Shown piece by piece: positions 14,692 through 23,006 of a stretch of 64,000 nt of DNA (position 1 is the stretch's first letter; the number at the start of each line of letters is the position of its first letter). Made by a program: the position numbers and the translations under genes. The stretch comes from Clostridiaceae bacterium. GTDB taxonomy: Bacteria > Bacillota > Clostridia > Lachnospirales > Lachnospiraceae. The DNA is taken from positions 69,787 to 133,786 of the forward strand of contig CABIXM010000002.1 in assembly GCA_902362725.1 (NCBI GenBank), read 5' to 3'. Below the pieces are notes generated by a model, which worked only from the letters and a program-made list of their open reading frames with translations, ran no database searches and was not told where the DNA came from.

Positions 14692-15051
14692 TCAAATAAA
14701 GGCATCGTCCGGCAGAGTATTGGCTTCTGCTTTCTTAATTCTTCTCTGCAATGTACTTCTGTTGATCCCAAGCTCTCTTGCGATTGCAGCTCTATTCATA
14801 CCACGACTCTGCAGTATCTTAACCTCACCGACCGTCATATCGCTTTTTTTCTTCTTCCGGCCCGCTTTTCTTGTCAATTTTTCCTGCACATGCTCCTGAT
14901 CATAGCGGATAACCACTTCATTCTGCTCACTATCTGTAACATTCACATGGATCCCGATTTTTTCCTGTAGAATGGCAAAGTCACTTAATCTTGTGATATT
15001 TTCTGCAGATACATCTTTTATGAGCAAATGCAGCTCCTGCATTTTTCCCAT
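14692..15051 (-). CDS. HTH DNA-binding protein (resolvase-type helix-turn-helix)
   Basis: The 119-residue protein has a strand-rich N-terminal half and, after the basic linker TRKAGRKKKKSD, a C-terminal helix-turn-helix, GEVKILQSRGMNRAAIARELGINRSTLQRRIKK, like the HTH_7 unit that ends serine resolvases and Hin invertases. No recombinase catalytic domain is present, so it is probably a regulator or nucleoid-type protein. Its ATG at 15051 follows GAGG within the end of the upstream gene. It lies about 700 bp upstream of cas5c and is a candidate regulator of this gene cluster; that is an inference. Confidence 0.75.
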   Translation of the reverse strand: MGKMQELHLLIKDVSAENITRLSDFAILQEKIGIHVNVTDSEQNEVVIRYDQEHVQEKLTRKAGRKKKKSDMTVGEVKILQSRGMNRAAIARELGINRSTLQRRIKKAEANTLPDDAFI

Positions 15052-15053
15052 TT

Positions 15054-15722
15054 TTACTCATCCTCGTTTCTCATATCAGCGTTTCCTTCGCCTGTCTCCT
15101 CCAACAAGTTCTCATAAATTTGCTTCCACTTTTTTGCATCCTGAATTGCTTCTTCAAAGGTTATCTCTTTTTTGCAGTGCTTTTGATAATCCTGAATCGC
15201 ATCATTTATGTATTCTTCACTCTCTTTTATGACCTCTTCCTCGCCCTCTATATATTCCTGCTCGACCTGCTCCCACGCCTCTCTTGACTCATATGATTTC
15301 ACATAACAATCCTTTTCATAATCATATTGGAAGATCTCTTGCCAATCATTATTATCCGGATCCGCAATCTCTCTCTTTGCAGCCTCTATAGCATTTCTGG
15401 AATTCCCCCTTCGTTCAACACATTTAAGAATTTCATCTATCCAACCAATGCCATCCCCCATTTCAAGCAGGTAGCTTCCAAATGTCTGATCCGGGAACAT
15501 TCTAAAATCGCATCTATTAAACCACCGTTCTGCGTATTCTCTTTCATCAGATCCATTCGTACATACTCCACAGATAAGATCGTTAATAAAGTTCTCAAGC
15601 AGCTTTTCAGGTGTCAGTCCAACTGAAGCCGCTTTTATGATGAAATCTTCACAGTCATCGTCGATCAAATTTAATTTAAAAGTTCTTTTTCTCATAGTAA
15701 CTAATTTTTCTTGCGTTGCCAT
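15054..15722 (-). CDS. hypothetical acidic protein, 222 aa
   Basis: The start at 15722 follows GGGGAGG. Residues 10-50 (MRKRTFKLNLIDDDCEDFIIKAASVGLTPEKLLENFINDLICG) resemble a short ribbon-helix-helix-like unit that precedes a cysteine-, aspartate- and glutamate-rich body. The last 90 residues are strongly acidic and helical. Proteins with this N-terminus are common on Firmicutes elements and are annotated as hypothetical. Cytosolic. It is one base from the small gene upstream and overlaps no other. Confidence 0.65.
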   Translation of the reverse strand: MATQEKLVTMRKRTFKLNLIDDDCEDFIIKAASVGLTPEKLLENFINDLICGVCTNGSDEREYAERWFNRCDFRMFPDQTFGSYLLEMGDGIGWIDEILKCVERRGNSRNAIEAAKREIADPDNNDWQEIFQYDYEKDCYVKSYESREAWEQVEQEYIEGEEEVIKESEEYINDAIQDYQKHCKKEITFEEAIQDAKKWKQIYENLLEETGEGNADMRNEDE

Positions 15723-15723
15723 C

Positions 15724-15891
15724 TTATATTCCTCCCCTGCTCAAATCTGTTCTTTTAACTACTGGCCTGCTGTTTTTCATCCCCTCGTCAGCCAATGGGA
15801 AATTCATTTGCAACCGTACATAAACATTTTCTGCCTCAGCTCTATATCCTATTGCCTTGAAAAATACTTCTTTTCTATTTTCACCTGCCAC
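15724..15891 (-). CDS. small hypothetical protein, 55 aa (GTG start)
   Basis: GGGAGGG precedes a GTG at 15891 that opens a 55-residue frame, MAGENRKEVFFKAIGYRAEAENVYVRLQ, ending KRTDLSRGGI one base before the next gene. The ribosome site of the next gene lies in its last codons. It is basic, with a strand-like middle; no family recognised. Spacing and coupling argue that it is real. Confidence 0.6.
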   Translation of the reverse strand: MAGENRKEVFFKAIGYRAEAENVYVRLQMNFPLADEGMKNSRPVVKRTDLSRGGI

Positions 15892-15926
15892 TATTACACC
15901 CTCCCATATCTGTATCTGCAGACTTT

Positions 15927-16514
15927 CTATGAAACTTCATTTCTTCTTACAAGTTTTTCCTTTTTCTCTTTCCAAAATTTTTCTTCATCTTCCCGCATAT
16001 CGTTTTCCTGCTTCTTTTCCATCTTTTTTATAAATGTACAATGCAGTCTTCTATATCTTATATAGTCCATATATGAAAGAATATATATTACTCCATGATC
16101 ATATATCAGGTCGTGACTATACACTTCCTCTATTTCTATCTCATCCTCTTCTGGATCCATAGCCTGTTCTCCATTGCTGTACTCTATTTCATCGTCCTGT
16201 ATCATATAATGTCTATTACCATCTATCATGTGGTTCTTTATTATCCGCTCGACATCCTTATATCTGGCTTTTTTCCACTTATAACTCATTCTCTTCTCCA
16301 GAATGTCTTTGTATTCTTTTTTTGTATTTTTCAAAAATGACACCGTGAGAAATACTGCAGATAACAATATGAATGTAAGAAACATAAATGAATGGCTATC
16401 TTTATACTTTACAACTCCTATATTTTCTACAATTAAAGTTATGCTCATAGCGATAACAAAAGCTATAAAACAATTATTCATAAAGCTGATTTTGCAACGT
16501 TCATTGTAACTCAT
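15927..16514 (-). CDS. membrane protein, 195 aa, two TM segments and acidic tail
   Basis: ATG at 16514 follows AAGGAG. Two hydrophobic segments (about residues 13-30 and 42-60) are followed by a basic stretch and a long cytosolic tail rich in glutamate, aspartate and lysine (MDPEEDEIEIEEVYSHD and KKQENDMREDEEKFWKEKKEK). The layout, two TM then charged coil, is typical for uncharacterised accessory proteins of conjugative elements. No domain recognised. Confidence 0.65.
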   Translation of the reverse strand: MSYNERCKISFMNNCFIAFVIAMSITLIVENIGVVKYKDSHSFMFLTFILLSAVFLTVSFLKNTKKEYKDILEKRMSYKWKKARYKDVERIIKNHMIDGNRHYMIQDDEIEYSNGEQAMDPEEDEIEIEEVYSHDLIYDHGVIYILSYMDYIRYRRLHCTFIKKMEKKQENDMREDEEKFWKEKKEKLVRRNEVS

Positions 16515-16599
16515 ATTTTTCTCCTTATTCTTCGTTGATTATTCTCCATACAGTAGCGGGCTTTTCCCTGAATTCACATGAAATCAGACAACATACTTA

Positions 16600-17640
16600 T
16601 CATTCCCTACATACAGGATTTTCTCTGCAGATAATTTTTACCGTTTCTTTTAATACCGGAACCACTGTTCTCATTGATATCCAGAGTAAAATTCCAGTGT
16701 ACAGACTTATATATAATAGTCCATCTAAATTCAAGCTAAGTCCCAGCAATCCAATCACTGAAGGAACCAAAATTTTTATAATATACTCGCCGCCGCATAA
16801 ATACAGTGTGTTTTGTCCAATTTCATTTAAAGGCTGCATATTCTGAAAGCAGTAAGATATGATAATGATTGCTCCTATTATCAGATACGCTTTTCCCAGC
16901 CTTAACAGGGAATTCAATACTTTGTTTGCCGCCGGTATAACAGTCAGCAAATTGATCTGAAAGTACATCAGAACCGTATACCCAACTGTTATGCATCCCA
17001 GGATCCATTTTCCAATTCTGGAACGCAACGTTCTATTTTCTAAAAACTTATTAACTGCAGGGAATACTAAAAATCCGGAAATGTAGTAGTGCATATAGTA
17101 AAACGCACTGTCCAGATTATAAAACCAATGCGGCACTTCTGCCGGCCGCGGTGTAATCTTATATTCTGCAACCAAAAAAAGTAATGCTCCGGCCGCCAAG
17201 ATGAGGTACCATTTTCTCATCCGTTTAATTAACATAAAAAGTAACTTCATCACAAATAAGCAAGTCAGGAACCAAAGTGATGCTGCCAAATAGTTATTCC
17301 GGATAAGCCCTTGAGCTATGAGCCTCAGCCAGCCCTTCACCTCGCTCAGATCTGCATTCGCATTGATAATATGTAATCCCAATGATAGCAATGCAAATAT
17401 ATATGCCGGTATGAGAACTCTTTGCATATTTTTCACTATCTCAGCCCGCCAATCGTTTTCTTTGCCGAAATGCTCCGTGCATCCGGCCAGAAAGAAGAAT
17501 AACGGAACATGGAATTGAAATACGAATTTATATGCCGGGCCTGCAGCATCCCCGAAATGTCCCAGATATATTGCATAGATCCCGATTGCTTTCGCAACAT
17601 CCAGCCATGCAATTCTTTGTGGTTTCATATGTATTTCCAC
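16600..17640 (-). CDS. acyltransferase family 3 membrane protein
   Basis: The protein of about 346 residues begins IAWLDVAKAIGIYAIYLGHFG, the start helix of the acyltransferase-3 (PF01757) family with its conserved H, followed by FQFHVPLFFFLAGC and some ten hydrophobic segments. These enzymes use acyl-CoA to O-acetylate or acylate surface polymers at the membrane. AAGGAGGAGGG suits the GTG at 17640; an ATG at 17628 (MKPQRIAWLD) is the alternative. It lies between the sortase and a small membrane protein gene and might decorate a cell wall or surface glycan used by the adhesin system; the substrate is unknown. Confidence 0.88.
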   Translation of the reverse strand: MEIHMKPQRIAWLDVAKAIGIYAIYLGHFGDAAGPAYKFVFQFHVPLFFFLAGCTEHFGKENDWRAEIVKNMQRVLIPAYIFALLSLGLHIINANADLSEVKGWLRLIAQGLIRNNYLAASLWFLTCLFVMKLLFMLIKRMRKWYLILAAGALLFLVAEYKITPRPAEVPHWFYNLDSAFYYMHYYISGFLVFPAVNKFLENRTLRSRIGKWILGCITVGYTVLMYFQINLLTVIPAANKVLNSLLRLGKAYLIIGAIIIISYCFQNMQPLNEIGQNTLYLCGGEYIIKILVPSVIGLLGLSLNLDGLLYISLYTGILLWISMRTVVPVLKETVKIICRENPVCRE

Positions 17641-17761
17641 CTTTCCCTCCTCCTTGGTGCATATTTAATTTTGCAACAAGCGTATCATTCAAATATAAAT
17701 TCAACAACAAATGTTCGAATATTTAATAGATTCTTTATAGATTTTGTAAATTTACATTTTG

Positions 17762-18610
17762 TCATTGAAGTTCTTCCGGAATAAGCGGTGCCTCATTTTT
17801 CTGGGCTTTCTCCACAATTTCCGTGTATTCTTCATCTGTCTTTAATAATTTTCCTATGACAACCATACGGTTTGTTCCCTTCCCGGCCAGCTCATTCGAG
17901 CAGCTGGACAGAGTGATCAAAGAATCCCCATATTCTATATCAACCGGCACATCCAACCAGTTTCTATCCTTTACCTGTTGCAAAAATTCATCCAGATCTT
18001 TCGCTGCCAGGAACCGTGTATAATCTGAATATCGGAATGCACCTTCTTCCGAATTATCCGTAATAAAATAGGCAAATATGAGCCATTTCCGTGTTCCTGA
18101 CTCAGAAATTGTCTCAATAATCGGGTGCGCTTTGTAATATTCAATGTCCTCGTAATATGCCAGATCACAAAAGATATCCCGACTTATTTTGTGGATATTG
18201 TGCCCGTATATGACTATATTGCAGCCTTTTTTCTCTATCTCACTATCTTTGGATAAAAATGGGATCCCGTGGCTATTATATTTTTTATCCAAATCATGAT
18301 TCAGATAAAATTCTTCGTCTGTTTTTGTCTGCATAAGCGGGTGATCCAAAATTGTATCCGGGATCCGGATATACCCAACCACATCCGGATTATACTTTTT
18401 ATACGCCTCAAGAAGTGCCATATCCTCACCATTGATCTCGTAATAAGGATCCGCATAAATAATCCGATTCTTCCCTGTTTCCGTTTCTGTTTTCTCATTT
18501 GAGGCTATCTCGTTTTTATCCTCCGAGATTCCGTAGAATATCAATGCAGCTCCGATACTTCCAAGTGAAAAAAGCAGCACAATTAACAGCGCCCGCAATA
18601 TTTTATTCAA
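17762..18610 (-). CDS. class B sortase
   Basis: A TTG at 18610 follows AGAGGGG; the longer in-frame extension would pass through the hairpin upstream and is unlikely. Residues 4-27 form the membrane anchor. The catalytic residues are visible: H138 in VIYGHNI, C238 in TLSSCSN, R249 in TNRMVVIGK. Segments DVVGYIRIPDT and DHPLMQ...YLNHD are typical of class B. Sortases of this class cut surface proteins after a NPxTN-like signal or build pili and link the product to peptidoglycan or to a partner. The giant adhesin encoded at 23007-35885 in the same direction is the obvious candidate substrate, although it lacks LPXTG. Confidence 0.92.
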   Translation of the reverse strand: MNKILRALLIVLLFSLGSIGAALIFYGISEDKNEIASNEKTETETGKNRIIYADPYYEINGEDMALLEAYKKYNPDVVGYIRIPDTILDHPLMQTKTDEEFYLNHDLDKKYNSHGIPFLSKDSEIEKKGCNIVIYGHNIHKISRDIFCDLAYYEDIEYYKAHPIIETISESGTRKWLIFAYFITDNSEEGAFRYSDYTRFLAAKDLDEFLQQVKDRNWLDVPVDIEYGDSLITLSSCSNELAGKGTNRMVVIGKLLKTDEEYTEIVEKAQKNEAPLIPEELQ

Positions 18611-18631
18611 TACTCTTCCCCTCTTTCTAAA

Positions 18632-18659
18632 AATGCCGATGGAAAACACCATCGGCATT
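18632..18659 (-). terminator. hairpin with short T-run upstream of the sortase gene
   Basis: AATGCCGATGG and its complement form an 11-bp stem with a 6-base loop followed by four to five T on the minus strand, 22 bases before the sortase start. It may act as a partial terminator or attenuator that lowers sortase expression relative to upstream genes. Confidence 0.6.
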
Positions 18660-18823
18660 CTACTCCTATGAAATATCGCAAAATATATTTTCAATGCTCT
18701 TCTGTTTCGCCTCCGCAAGCCTCTCAGTGACCGGTATTCCCGTTTTCTTATTTTAGTGCAGTAATTCCCGCTCCCATCCTCTTTCCCTGTTTTCTGGCTT
18801 CACAGAGCGTCAGAGCTATAAAA

Positions 18824-18964
18824 TCACATGAGATACAGACTTAAAAATCTGTACACACACAATATAATCAAAATTGTCCCTGCCACCTTAAATATTCCTC
18901 TCACTGTTTTTAACACTAACGCCGCTCCAAAAATGAGAAAAAACATCAAAATCAGATTTTCCAT
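18824..18964 (-). CDS. single-span membrane miniprotein, 46 aa
   Basis: GGAGGAG precedes an ATG at 18964. The frame MENLILMFFLIFGAALVL...GTILIILCVYRFLSLYLM is almost entirely hydrophobic with a short basic middle (KTVRGIFK), so it is a small membrane protein with one or two spans. It stands 32 bp downstream of another miniprotein in the surface operon. Function unknown. Confidence 0.65.
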   Translation of the reverse strand: MENLILMFFLIFGAALVLKTVRGIFKVAGTILIILCVYRFLSLYLM

Positions 18965-18996
18965 AATACACGCTCCTCCAGACCATCTTTCTCAAG

Positions 18997-19149
18997 TTAA
19001 GCCCTTTCTTGTAACTCATTTTTTATTTTTACATTGTCCAAGCCTGTCCCCTTCGTTCCGATTCGGACCGTAGCATTGGAAATAGCCGGTCCCGAAAAAG
19101 TATTATGCCGATAGATATACCTCACAATATAAAGCTCTATTGCTTTCAC
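18997..19149 (-). CDS. small hypothetical protein, 50 aa (GTG start)
   Basis: The GTG at 19149 overlaps the stop of the gene upstream by 4 bases (GTGA) and AGGAGGAAG lies before it. The product, MKAIELYIVRYIYRHNTF...KNELQERA, is basic and soluble. No family recognised. The overlap argues for translational coupling and for a real gene. Confidence 0.6.
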   Translation of the reverse strand: MKAIELYIVRYIYRHNTFSGPAISNATVRIGTKGTGLDNVKIKNELQERA

Positions 19150-19529
19150 GCTTTCGCTTCCTCCTGTTCGTCACTCCTTCTCGCATCATCTGCAGTATTC
19201 CGTAGCAGATTCATAACAATATTTTGATTGTCCAAAAGAAACGGATAATTAAATACTTGATTTCCTCGATGATCTATCACCTGGCTATGAGCCGGAAGAG
19301 CCGCTGCTATTTCATTCTTTGGCACCAAATATCCTAATATGCTGTCGTCCTCAAAGCTTATGTACTCGCTCCATAACTTCAGCAGCCGATTTAATACTTC
19401 GCCATTTTGCGTCTTCATGGCTTCTACAAAATCTTTATAATCCGGATCCGATTTCTTTATCTTAATGTTGGCAATGATATGGAAGCTGATCTCTGCCTCT
19501 TCATCTTCCCGTAACACTTCATCTTCCAT
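19146..19529 (-). CDS. hypothetical cytosolic protein, 127 aa
   Basis: I place the start at the ATG at 19529 (MEDEVLREDEEAEISFHIIANIKI) with AGGGTG upstream; a TTG two codons earlier is possible. The protein is acidic and soluble, with FNYPFLLDNQNIVMNLLRNTADDARRSDEQEE at its C-terminus. I recognise no domain. It is 9 bp downstream of the chaperone-like gene and coupled to the 50-aa gene by a GTGA overlap. Confidence 0.65.
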   Translation of the reverse strand: MEDEVLREDEEAEISFHIIANIKIKKSDPDYKDFVEAMKTQNGEVLNRLLKLWSEYISFEDDSILGYLVPKNEIAAALPAHSQVIDHRGNQVFNYPFLLDNQNIVMNLLRNTADDARRSDEQEEAKA

Positions 19530-19538
19530 CTGCAATTT

Positions 19539-20171
19539 TCACCCTGCCTTTTTCTCTAAATAACTGCAGGCTTTGTCGTACAGCATCTCTGCAGCTATCG
19601 TATCTTTATCACATTCCTGTGCAAACCTTTCGGTATCATCCTCATATCCGAATTTTTCTGCATATTCAGGCAGCAATTCTTCGTACTCGTCCGTAGTGAT
19701 CGTAATACCTTCCTTTTTGGCTATCTCATACGCCACCAACCGTTCTTTCAGGAACTCTTCATGGGCTGCTACTCTTTCCTGTTCATATTCATCAGTTGTC
19801 TTCCCATCATACGTGTCCGCAATATACTGCTCATATGTTTTTCCGGCAGCCTGCGCTGCAGATTCCATAATCAAAAATTCTGTTTCCGCTCTCTGGTTTA
19901 CATACTCTTGATCCAGAACAAACACACTATTTGCCACCATATACTCCATGGGATCCGTTCCTTCCGGAACCGCACTTACATCTGCCAGCTTCTCCAGCTT
20001 GCTTTCGCCATACATATCCTGCATCATTGTAATTGCTGTTTTTCCCGTAGCATTTCCCTCACCTTTACCTGCCAGGAACTGCGGAGACCGTAAATACATG
20101 CCAATTACCACTGCTGCTACGATTGCAACTAAGATTACGCCCCCGATGATCATTTTCTTTTTCTTATCCAT
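19539..20171 (-). CDS. membrane-anchored trigger factor/SurA-like chaperone
   Basis: Start at 20171 (MDKKKKMIIGGVILVAIVAAVVIGMYL) follows GGAGG at 8 bases. One membrane segment (about 7-26) anchors it, and the remaining 185 residues face outward. The helical stretch AHEEFLKERLVAYEIAKKEGITITTDEYEE resembles the C-terminal arm of trigger factor and SurA/PrsA-type chaperones; no parvulin isomerase domain is present. In a surface-protein operon it could assist folding of the exported adhesin and lipoproteins. The similarity is weak and recognised by pattern only. Confidence 0.65.
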   Translation of the reverse strand: MDKKKKMIIGGVILVAIVAAVVIGMYLRSPQFLAGKGEGNATGKTAITMMQDMYGESKLEKLADVSAVPEGTDPMEYMVANSVFVLDQEYVNQRAETEFLIMESAAQAAGKTYEQYIADTYDGKTTDEYEQERVAAHEEFLKERLVAYEIAKKEGITITTDEYEELLPEYAEKFGYEDDTERFAQECDKDTIAAEMLYDKACSYLEKKAG

Positions 20172-20185
20172 GAAACGTCCCTCCA

Positions 20186-21562
20186 TTACTCTTCACTCTC
20201 TTGTGATTGTGTATCGTCCTCATTTGTGCCATTTGCTTTTTCTGAAAGCTGCTCCAGAATATCTTGACCGGCACTATTGAATATGCTTTCCAGTGATCTA
20301 TCCTGAAGTTTCATCTGTGAAAGCAATATCTGAACCGGCTCCCCTCCATCCGTAGTGATTACTGCAACAATCTTAATATCTGTATTGCCTGGCAGTACAT
20401 CTCCTTCCACCTCATATGTGCCATCTTCTCCATTTACTGTTGCTTCTACATAAGTCTTATCTGCTACCACATGCTGTGTAGATACGTTCGTGTCATATAA
20501 CAGCGAATCCGCTTTCAGGTCCGTTGCTGCATATTGTCCAATTACACTGTCTTTATCGTCCCATAAAAGTAATGCCATATACTGTACATCACCAGAAGAA
20601 TTGATGAATGTCTCCGAATTGTATTTTTCATACTGCTCCGCGGATACAATAACTCCCTTAATATCCGTCTCCTGGATCATTTGAGACATGGCAACATCTT
20701 TTGCCAGGGCAATGACAATATATTCGTTCTTACTATCCGTTGCAGCCTCGTTCTCAACTGTAGGCTGATTTTCTCCCTGGCTTTTCTGCAGCTTTGGCCA
20801 CACCGTCAATCCCACATAGATTGCAACCATCAATATCATAAGCCCCGCAATCAGAATTACTCCCTTCTTCCGTTCCTCCGGAGTTTCCGCTGCACGTTCC
20901 TCTTTTCGCTTGGCCTTTTCCTCTTTTTTTCGCAGGCGTTCTTCTGCAGCTGCTCTCTTCGCTGCTTCCTTTTTCTCTGCAGCTTCCCGTTTTTTAGCCT
21001 CTGCCTCTTCTTTTTTCTTCTGCGCTGCCTCCTCTTTCAGACGTTTTTTCTCAGCTTCTTGAGCTTTGGCTTCCTCTTCCAGCCGACGCTTTTGCTCTTC
21101 TCTGGCCGCCAGCTCCTGTTCCAGCTCTTCACGCTCTTTTTTCGCCTGCTCCTCTTTCTCCCTCTGCTCCGCTTCCGCACGTTTGCGTTGTTCCTCTTCT
21201 TCCTGTAACCGTTTGGCCTCAGCTGCAGCTGCTTCCTCTTCTGCACGTACTCTTGCTTCTGCTTCCTCTGCAGCTCTAATTTTTTCTCCCTTTTCTGCTG
21301 CCTCCGGATCTGCTGTATACTCCGGCACATTCAATCCATGTTCCACATTATAAGCATACGCTGTTCTAAGCGGCGCCCCATCCTGGACACCCTGCTCATA
21401 TAGTGCCAATAGCTTTTCATAGGTCTCCGGTGTTGCCTGGCCAAGTTTTCCACTCGGTAAAATCACTCGGTTTCCCTCATATAAGTCACAGGCAATTTGT
21501 TTGGAGTCCCAATTTATAACAACAAAACCTATAACCTTTGTTCCTTCCAATGGATTATTCAT
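20186..21562 (-). CDS. long coiled-coil membrane protein with SAF-like outer domain
   Basis: Start at 21562 (MNNPLEGTKVIGFVVINWD) follows CGGAGG. The N-terminal 90 residues form a small globular domain. Residues about 90-235 are an extremely charged Ala/Glu/Lys/Arg coiled coil. One membrane segment (GVILIAGLMILMVAIYVGLTVW) follows, then an outer domain with VIALAKDVAMSQMIQETDIKGVIVS, the pattern of the SAF domain found in CpaB-like pilus assembly proteins. The coil lies inside, so it could link cytosolic machinery with the surface. Its place between lipoprotein and chaperone-like genes suggests a part in surface assembly. SAF assignment is by pattern. Confidence 0.7.
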   Translation of the reverse strand: MNNPLEGTKVIGFVVINWDSKQIACDLYEGNRVILPSGKLGQATPETYEKLLALYEQGVQDGAPLRTAYAYNVEHGLNVPEYTADPEAAEKGEKIRAAEEAEARVRAEEEAAAAEAKRLQEEEEQRKRAEAEQREKEEQAKKEREELEQELAAREEQKRRLEEEAKAQEAEKKRLKEEAAQKKKEEAEAKKREAAEKKEAAKRAAAEERLRKKEEKAKRKEERAAETPEERKKGVILIAGLMILMVAIYVGLTVWPKLQKSQGENQPTVENEAATDSKNEYIVIALAKDVAMSQMIQETDIKGVIVSAEQYEKYNSETFINSSGDVQYMALLLWDDKDSVIGQYAATDLKADSLLYDTNVSTQHVVADKTYVEATVNGEDGTYEVEGDVLPGNTDIKIVAVITTDGGEPVQILLSQMKLQDRSLESIFNSAGQDILEQLSEKANGTNEDDTQSQESEE

Positions 21563-21905
21563 CGCTTTTCCTCCGTTTCTCAATTTCTAAATCTTTTTTA
21601 TATTTTTCTCCGAATATCTCCTGCATTTTTTCCTGATATAGCCGGATCCGTCTATCATGTTCCTGTTTGTTTTGTGGCTCGAACATGCTGTCAATCTCAT
21701 AATCTGTCATATACATAGTGTCTGTGCGAAGCGTAAAGTCCTCCGGATTTTCCAGTAGAACATCCGTTATTAGCCCTTCTATTCTTCCATAGCTGCTCTC
21801 TTTTCTTATATCCACGCAAATCACATTTGCTGAACAGTAAAAGATTTGTGTCAGCTGCTGCAATTCATGATCACCCAATTTTCTTACATAATTTATTCGC
21901 TCCAC
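21555..21905 (-). CDS. hypothetical cytosolic protein, 116 aa (GTG start)
   Basis: A GTG at 21905 follows GAGG and opens MERINYVRKLGDHELQQLTQIFYCSANVICVDI. The stop overlaps the start of the coiled-coil gene by 8 bases, so both are coupled. Soluble; the C-terminal third is charged and helical (EHDRRIRLYQEKMQEIFGEKYKKDLEIEKRRK). I recognise no family. Confidence 0.65.
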   Translation of the reverse strand: MERINYVRKLGDHELQQLTQIFYCSANVICVDIRKESSYGRIEGLITDVLLENPEDFTLRTDTMYMTDYEIDSMFEPQNKQEHDRRIRLYQEKMQEIFGEKYKKDLEIEKRRKSDE

Positions 21906-21978
21906 TTACCTACCTCATATGTGTAAACACTCTATTTTAAGCACTCACTGCTAATTTTCTTATTCATGATTTTGTTTA

Positions 21979-22002
21979 CCGGAGAGGGATTTCCCTCCCC
22001 GG
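21979..22002. repeat. GC-rich hairpin between lipoprotein and downstream genes
   Basis: CCGGAGAGGGA and TCCCTCCCCGG form an imperfect stem with a 2- to 4-base loop just after the lipoprotein stop. No T-run follows on either strand; it may be a weak terminator or mRNA barrier that sets the adhesin-lipoprotein message apart. Confidence 0.55.
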
Positions 22003-22010
22003 CTCAAACA

Positions 22011-23006
22011 TTAACTTTCCATCAATTTATACCGTACCACTGCTTTAATCTTAAATACGGTTGTGGTATCCTCATCTGGCGCGTCAACCGCTTCGGCATC
22101 TGCCCGATAAAATACCTTTGTCTTATAACCTATGGATGCTCCATTTCCCTGATACACTGCCGTATACGCGGAAACATAAGCATCTCCTTCAAATACTGCA
22201 TTTCGCATAATATAGCCGTCCTGTGTGTAGGCATCTCCATTCCATGCTGCAGCATTGATCCGAAAATATTTGGACGATAATCCCAAAGATTTTAATACAT
22301 CCGTCTGATAAGTAGCCCATTCCGGCGTTGCCGCACTTTGCGGTACCGTCACATTGTCCGTTCCTGCCAGTGTGAACTCTGACACATTGGTAGAAGGTGC
22401 CTGAAATACGCCATCTACATGAAGACTATTTTCCCAATGCCCCGGTGTGGACTCATAAAATTCCTGCAATGTTCCCTGGATCTCTTCATCCTGACCGGTC
22501 ACTTTATTAAAATATGTGATAGTCTTTGTTCCTGGGATACTGGGTCTTCCATACTGATCCTCATATACAACTGTGTCTGTCACCGGTATACTGATTGTCG
22601 CATCTTTTTCTTTCACATAGACCTGTTCATTGGTCAGTGTGTATGTATTTCCGCTATCTGTTTTATATTCCATTGTTTCCGGAAGTTCCGCCAGATCTTC
22701 TACATCAGACTCTACGACTTTTTGTACTACCTTTCTGGTTCCCAGTGTCTCTAATGAGATGTCTGTCGTAAGCTCATAGGATTTTCCATCCTGCTCTACA
22801 ACATCCGGAAGATTATAGTACATTTCGTCTTCCTTATCTGAATAAAACTCAAATTCCTGCTCAATCTCTGCTGCTTGAGCTTCAGACTCATCTACGGTTG
22901 CTTCTTCTGCTCCAGGATCTGATTCAGCAGCCTTTTGGCCGCATCCCGTTAAGGATGCAGCCAGTACCGCCGAGATAAGGAGCAAAGAAAGATATTTCTT
23001 TCTCAC
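22011..23006 (-). CDS. lipoprotein partner of the giant adhesin, 331 aa
   Basis: The protein has a lipoprotein signal with lipobox LTGC (Cys 22), then an acidic linker and a strand-rich outer body (YNLPDVVEQDGKSYELTTDISLETLG, DTVVYEDQYGRPSIPGTKTITYF). No named domain recognised. The GTG start at 23006 touches the adhesin stop with no gap and is preceded by GAGGAGG inside the adhesin's last codons, so translation follows directly from the adhesin. Probably anchored at the outer face of the membrane, where it may aid secretion, folding or anchoring of the adhesin. Confidence 0.8.
   Translation of the reverse strand: MRKKYLSLLLISAVLAASLTGCGQKAAESDPGAEEATVDESEAQAAEIEQEFEFYSDKEDEMYYNLPDVVEQDGKSYELTTDISLETLGTRKVVQKVVESDVEDLAELPETMEYKTDSGNTYTLTNEQVYVKEKDATISIPVTDTVVYEDQYGRPSIPGTKTITYFNKVTGQDEEIQGTLQEFYESTPGHWENSLHVDGVFQAPSTNVSEFTLAGTDNVTVPQSAATPEWATYQTDVLKSLGLSSKYFRINAAAWNGDAYTQDGYIMRNAVFEGDAYVSAYTAVYQGNGASIGYKTKVFYRADAEAVDAPDEDTTTVFKIKAVVRYKLMES

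Noticed and set aside
14692..15051. Serine recombinase (resolvase) assignment
   Set aside because: Only the C-terminal helix-turn-helix is resolvase-like; the catalytic serine domain is absent.
20681..21353. Phe/Leu/Ser-rich plus-strand frames that look like a membrane protein
   Set aside because: They are the antisense of the Ala/Glu/Lys coiled coil at 20186-21562, a known source of false hydrophobic frames.
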